Positions 61,981 to 64,000 of a stretch of DNA of 64,000 nucleotides are shown one piece after another. How positions within the stretch are numbered: position 1 is the stretch's first letter; each line of letters begins with the position of its first letter. A program made the translations under genes and the position numbers. The notes below the pieces were generated by a model that searched no databases, had not been told where the DNA came from, and was given only the letters and a program-made list of their open reading frames with translations. Origin of the DNA: Alphaproteobacteria bacterium (GTDB lineage: Bacteria; Pseudomonadota; Alphaproteobacteria; Micavibrionales; Micavibrionaceae); assembly GCA_023384135.1 (NCBI GenBank), contig JAHDXS010000003.1:310001-374000 (forward strand), in the 5' to 3' direction.

Positions 61981-63312
61981 ATGGACCGACTGGCTGAACA
62001 GGCCGCTGCCGCAATTGAAAGACTGCCGACGACCGAATTTTACGGGCAGGTGACCAAGATTCTCGGCCTGCTCGTGGAGATCGCGGGCGTCAGCGACCGC
62101 CTCGCCGTCGGCTCGGTCGTGCATCTGCGAGCAGAAAATGGCCGAATCGTTCCGTGCGAGGTCATTGGATTCCGCGACAAACAGGCGCTTCTGATGCCTT
62201 TCGGCACGCTGGAGGGCATCGGCCTCGGCTGCAAGGCGGTGATTCAGGCACAGGAACCGATCGTCAATCCCTCCGATTATTGGCTGGGCCGGGTCATAAA
62301 CGGCATGGCCGAACCGATCGACGGCAAGGGCGGCCTGACTCAGGGGCTTCAGGGCATACCGTTGCGCAACCGTCCACCCGCCGCTCACGCGCGGCAAAGG
62401 CTGGGGCCGCAACTCGATCTCGGCGTCCGCGCCGTGAATACCTTCCTCCCGCTCCGGCAAGGCCAGCGTATGGGCATTTTCTCCGGCTCCGGCGTGGGGA
62501 AATCCGTCCTGCTCTCGATGATGGCCCGTTATACCGGGGCCGATGTCTCGGTGATCGGGCTGGTCGGAGAGCGGGGCCGCGAGGTACAGGAATTTCTGGA
62601 GGACGATCTTGGCCCCGACGGTCTCGCGCGTTCGGTCGTGATTGTCGCAACCGGCGACGAACCCGCCCTGATGCGCCGTCAGGCAGCCTATCTCACACTG
62701 GCCGTCGCCGAATATTTCCGCAATCAGGGCCGCCAGGTCCTCTGCCTGATCGACTCCGTAACGCGCTTTGCGATGGCCCAGCGCGAAATCGGCCTTTCGG
62801 CGGGCGAACCGCCCACCTCCAAGGGCTACCCGCCCACCACCTTCGGCGAGCTGGCTCGCCTGCTCGAACGCGCCGGAGCCGGAACAGCTGGGCAGGGGGC
62901 GATCACGGGCCTGTTCTCCGTCCTCGTGGAAGGCGACGACCACAACGAGCCCATCTCAGACTCGGTGCGCGGGATACTGGATGGCCATATCGTCATGGAC
63001 CGCAAGATCGCCGACCGGGGTCGCTATCCCGCTATCGACATCCTCAAATCCATTTCGCGCTCTATGCCGAATGTCTTCAGCGACTGGCAGAACGGCGTGG
63101 TCCGCAAGGCCAAGCAGGTGATCTCCACGTATGAGGATATGGCCGAACTGATCCGTCTGGGCGCATACCGGCGCGGCACCGATCCGGCGGTGGACGAGGC
63201 CGTGCGCCTCTACCCCCAACTCGAAGCCTTCCTGACCCAAAACAAGGACGACTCATCCACCATCGACGACAGCTTCTCGAAGCTGGCCGCCATTCTGGGC
63301 ATCAAGTCGTAA
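61981..63312 (+). CDS. fliI: Flagellar type III export ATPase FliI
   Basis: 443 residues. P-loop SGSGVGKS at 168-175, LVGERGREVQEFLEDDLG, and the later DSVTRFAMAQREIGLSAGEPP are FliI/F1-beta-like. It powers export of flagellar subunits at the base of the motor. fliJ, its usual neighbour, does not follow; a minus-strand gene comes next. It is divergent from ctrA. Confidence 0.95.
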   Translation: MDRLAEQAAAAIERLPTTEFYGQVTKILGLLVEIAGVSDRLAVGSVVHLRAENGRIVPCEVIGFRDKQALLMPFGTLEGIGLGCKAVIQAQEPIVNPSDYWLGRVINGMAEPIDGKGGLTQGLQGIPLRNRPPAAHARQRLGPQLDLGVRAVNTFLPLRQGQRMGIFSGSGVGKSVLLSMMARYTGADVSVIGLVGERGREVQEFLEDDLGPDGLARSVVIVATGDEPALMRRQAAYLTLAVAEYFRNQGRQVLCLIDSVTRFAMAQREIGLSAGEPPTSKGYPPTTFGELARLLERAGAGTAGQGAITGLFSVLVEGDDHNEPISDSVRGILDGHIVMDRKIADRGRYPAIDILKSISRSMPNVFSDWQNGVVRKAKQVISTYEDMAELIRLGAYRRGTDPAVDEAVRLYPQLEAFLTQNKDDSSTIDDSFSKLAAILGIKS

Positions 63313-63319
63313 GCCGATA

Positions 63320-63346
63320 CAAAAAGAAAGAGGGCGCACCGCGCCC
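63320..63346 (-). terminator. Terminator after the charged-repeat secreted protein
   Basis: GGGCGC-GGT-GCGCCC forms a 6-bp hairpin followed by TCTTTCTTTTTG on the minus strand. On the plus strand no T-run follows, so fliI is less likely to use it. Confidence 0.6.
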
Positions 63347-63367
63347 CCTTACGAATTGTGCTTGAGC

Positions 63368-63874
63368 TTACTGCGCCTGCCGGTTTTTCATCTTCTCTTT
63401 CAACCGCTTGCCTCTCTCGCCGTTGACGCCGCCGTTCGCCGCGCGCTTCTCCTTGATTTTCGCTTTGACCTGCGCCTTTTCCTCGTCGCTCAAACTGTCA
63501 TACTTGGCCTTGGCGTTCTGAACCTTCGTGCGCCGCGCGTCCACCTGCGCCTTCTGGTCTTCGCTCATACCTTCATAGCGTTTGGCGGCGGCCTCATGAA
63601 TGGCGGCCTGCTTTTCTTCGGGCGTCAGACTCTGGAAATTAGCGACCTTCTTCTTGGCCTCCTCGACGATGGCCTGCTGCTCCTCCGGCGGCAGGCTCTC
63701 AAAAATTTCTTTCTTCTCCTGAATTTTTGCCTTTTGCTCCGGGGTAAGGTTATCGATGCGCTTCTGCAAGCCGGGGCGCGGCGCGGGCACGCTTTCAGCC
63801 AGCGCAGGGGCGCTGAAAGTGGCTGCATAAGCTATTGATAAAGCGATAAAAAAGAATCTTTTTACACGGTTCAT
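63368..63874 (-). CDS. Secreted protein with charged helical repeats
   Basis: 168 residues from ATG 63874 (TTG 63880 possible). A signal peptide ends at SAPALA. The mature part has five degenerate helical units of about 18-25 residues, beginning LTPEQKAKI, LPPEEQQAI, LTPEEKQAA, MSEDQKAQV and LSDEEKAQV, rich in Lys, Glu, Gln and Ala. The C-terminus is strongly basic. Such repeats resemble periplasmic metal- or stress-related DUF3106-like helical proteins; the role is unknown. Confidence 0.75.
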   Translation of the reverse strand: MNRVKRFFFIALSIAYAATFSAPALAESVPAPRPGLQKRIDNLTPEQKAKIQEKKEIFESLPPEEQQAIVEEAKKKVANFQSLTPEEKQAAIHEAAAKRYEGMSEDQKAQVDARRTKVQNAKAKYDSLSDEEKAQVKAKIKEKRAANGGVNGERGKRLKEKMKNRQAQ

Positions 63875-63880
63875 GGTCAA

Positions 63881-64000
63881 ATCTCACGGTTTTAGTGGCG
63901 GATTACGTCTAATAATGCCAAAAATATATGAACGGAATATGTCCTACATGTAATGTTTTGTAAATAAAACGCGGGAAAACATGCCGGTCAGACTGGACGA
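63881..64000. other. Window end, probable promoter region
   Basis: AT-rich, upstream of the secreted protein at 63874. No coding frame is evident before the window edge. Confidence 0.4.

Overview
The window is about 64 kb of a GC-rich alphaproteobacterial chromosome. The class assignment rests on several cell-cycle and polarity genes known from alphaproteobacteria: chpT (13240-13899), mipZ (16610-17473), a TipF-like degenerate EAL protein (55425-56765) and ctrA (60998-61705). A flagellar export ATPase gene, fliI, and a che operon indicate a motile cell. kdsB, a PiT-type transporter and an inverse autotransporter indicate a Gram-negative envelope. A deep-branching or predatory lineage such as Micavibrionales is possible, but this is only an inference.

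Layout, left to right. 1-5143: two large proteins of unknown function on the minus strand; the first is open through the window edge (at least 1192 codons). 5505-7121: purH. 7231-13024: a minus-strand chemotaxis operon cheA-cheW-cheY-cheB-cheR, with cheA split by an apparent 1-nt frameshift in its proline-rich linker. 13240-16250: galU, a phosphomannomutase gene and chpT. 16610-21279: mipZ divergent from an aminopeptidase P gene, a secreted protein and rpsU. 21571-24618: an alpha/beta hydrolase without a standard start codon, a repeat cluster, and a yejF-type double ATPase. 24664-30172: two tandem unknown paralogs, argH, a divergent protein that resembles glutamyl-tRNA reductase, a small protein and a PiT-type permease. 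30348-38203: an accessory-looking stretch with AT-rich orphan genes, argG, a broken secreted-protein gene, a duplicated gene start, an esterase, and an inverse autotransporter with a beta-helix passenger. 38209-46112: an arginine cluster (argF, argD, argB, argC) that also contains rtcB, two DUF805 membrane proteins and an unknown P-loop protein overlapping argC. 46737-55322: a Yej-type peptide/oligopeptide ABC transporter (yejE, yejB, yejA) interleaved with an M20 amidohydrolase, an EamA exporter, a TPR protein, a phosphatase-like protein and kdsB. 55425-60647: tipF-like, pyrD, pgsA and two membrane-anchored EEP hydrolases. 60998-63874: ctrA, fliI and a charged-repeat secreted protein.

Functional links. 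ChpT is the known phosphotransferase for CtrA, and CtrA typically controls flagellar genes; ctrA and fliI are divergent across a region with several TTAA half-sites. Arginine synthesis genes argB, C, D, F, G and H are present, but no recognisable N-acetylglutamate synthase or deacetylase (argA, argJ or argE) is visible here.

Four families of short interspersed repeats (called A-D below) fill the spacers at 16.4, 22.4-23.0, 39.2, 46.5 and 60.7 kb. No tRNA, rRNA, CRISPR array, integrase or transposase was recognised.
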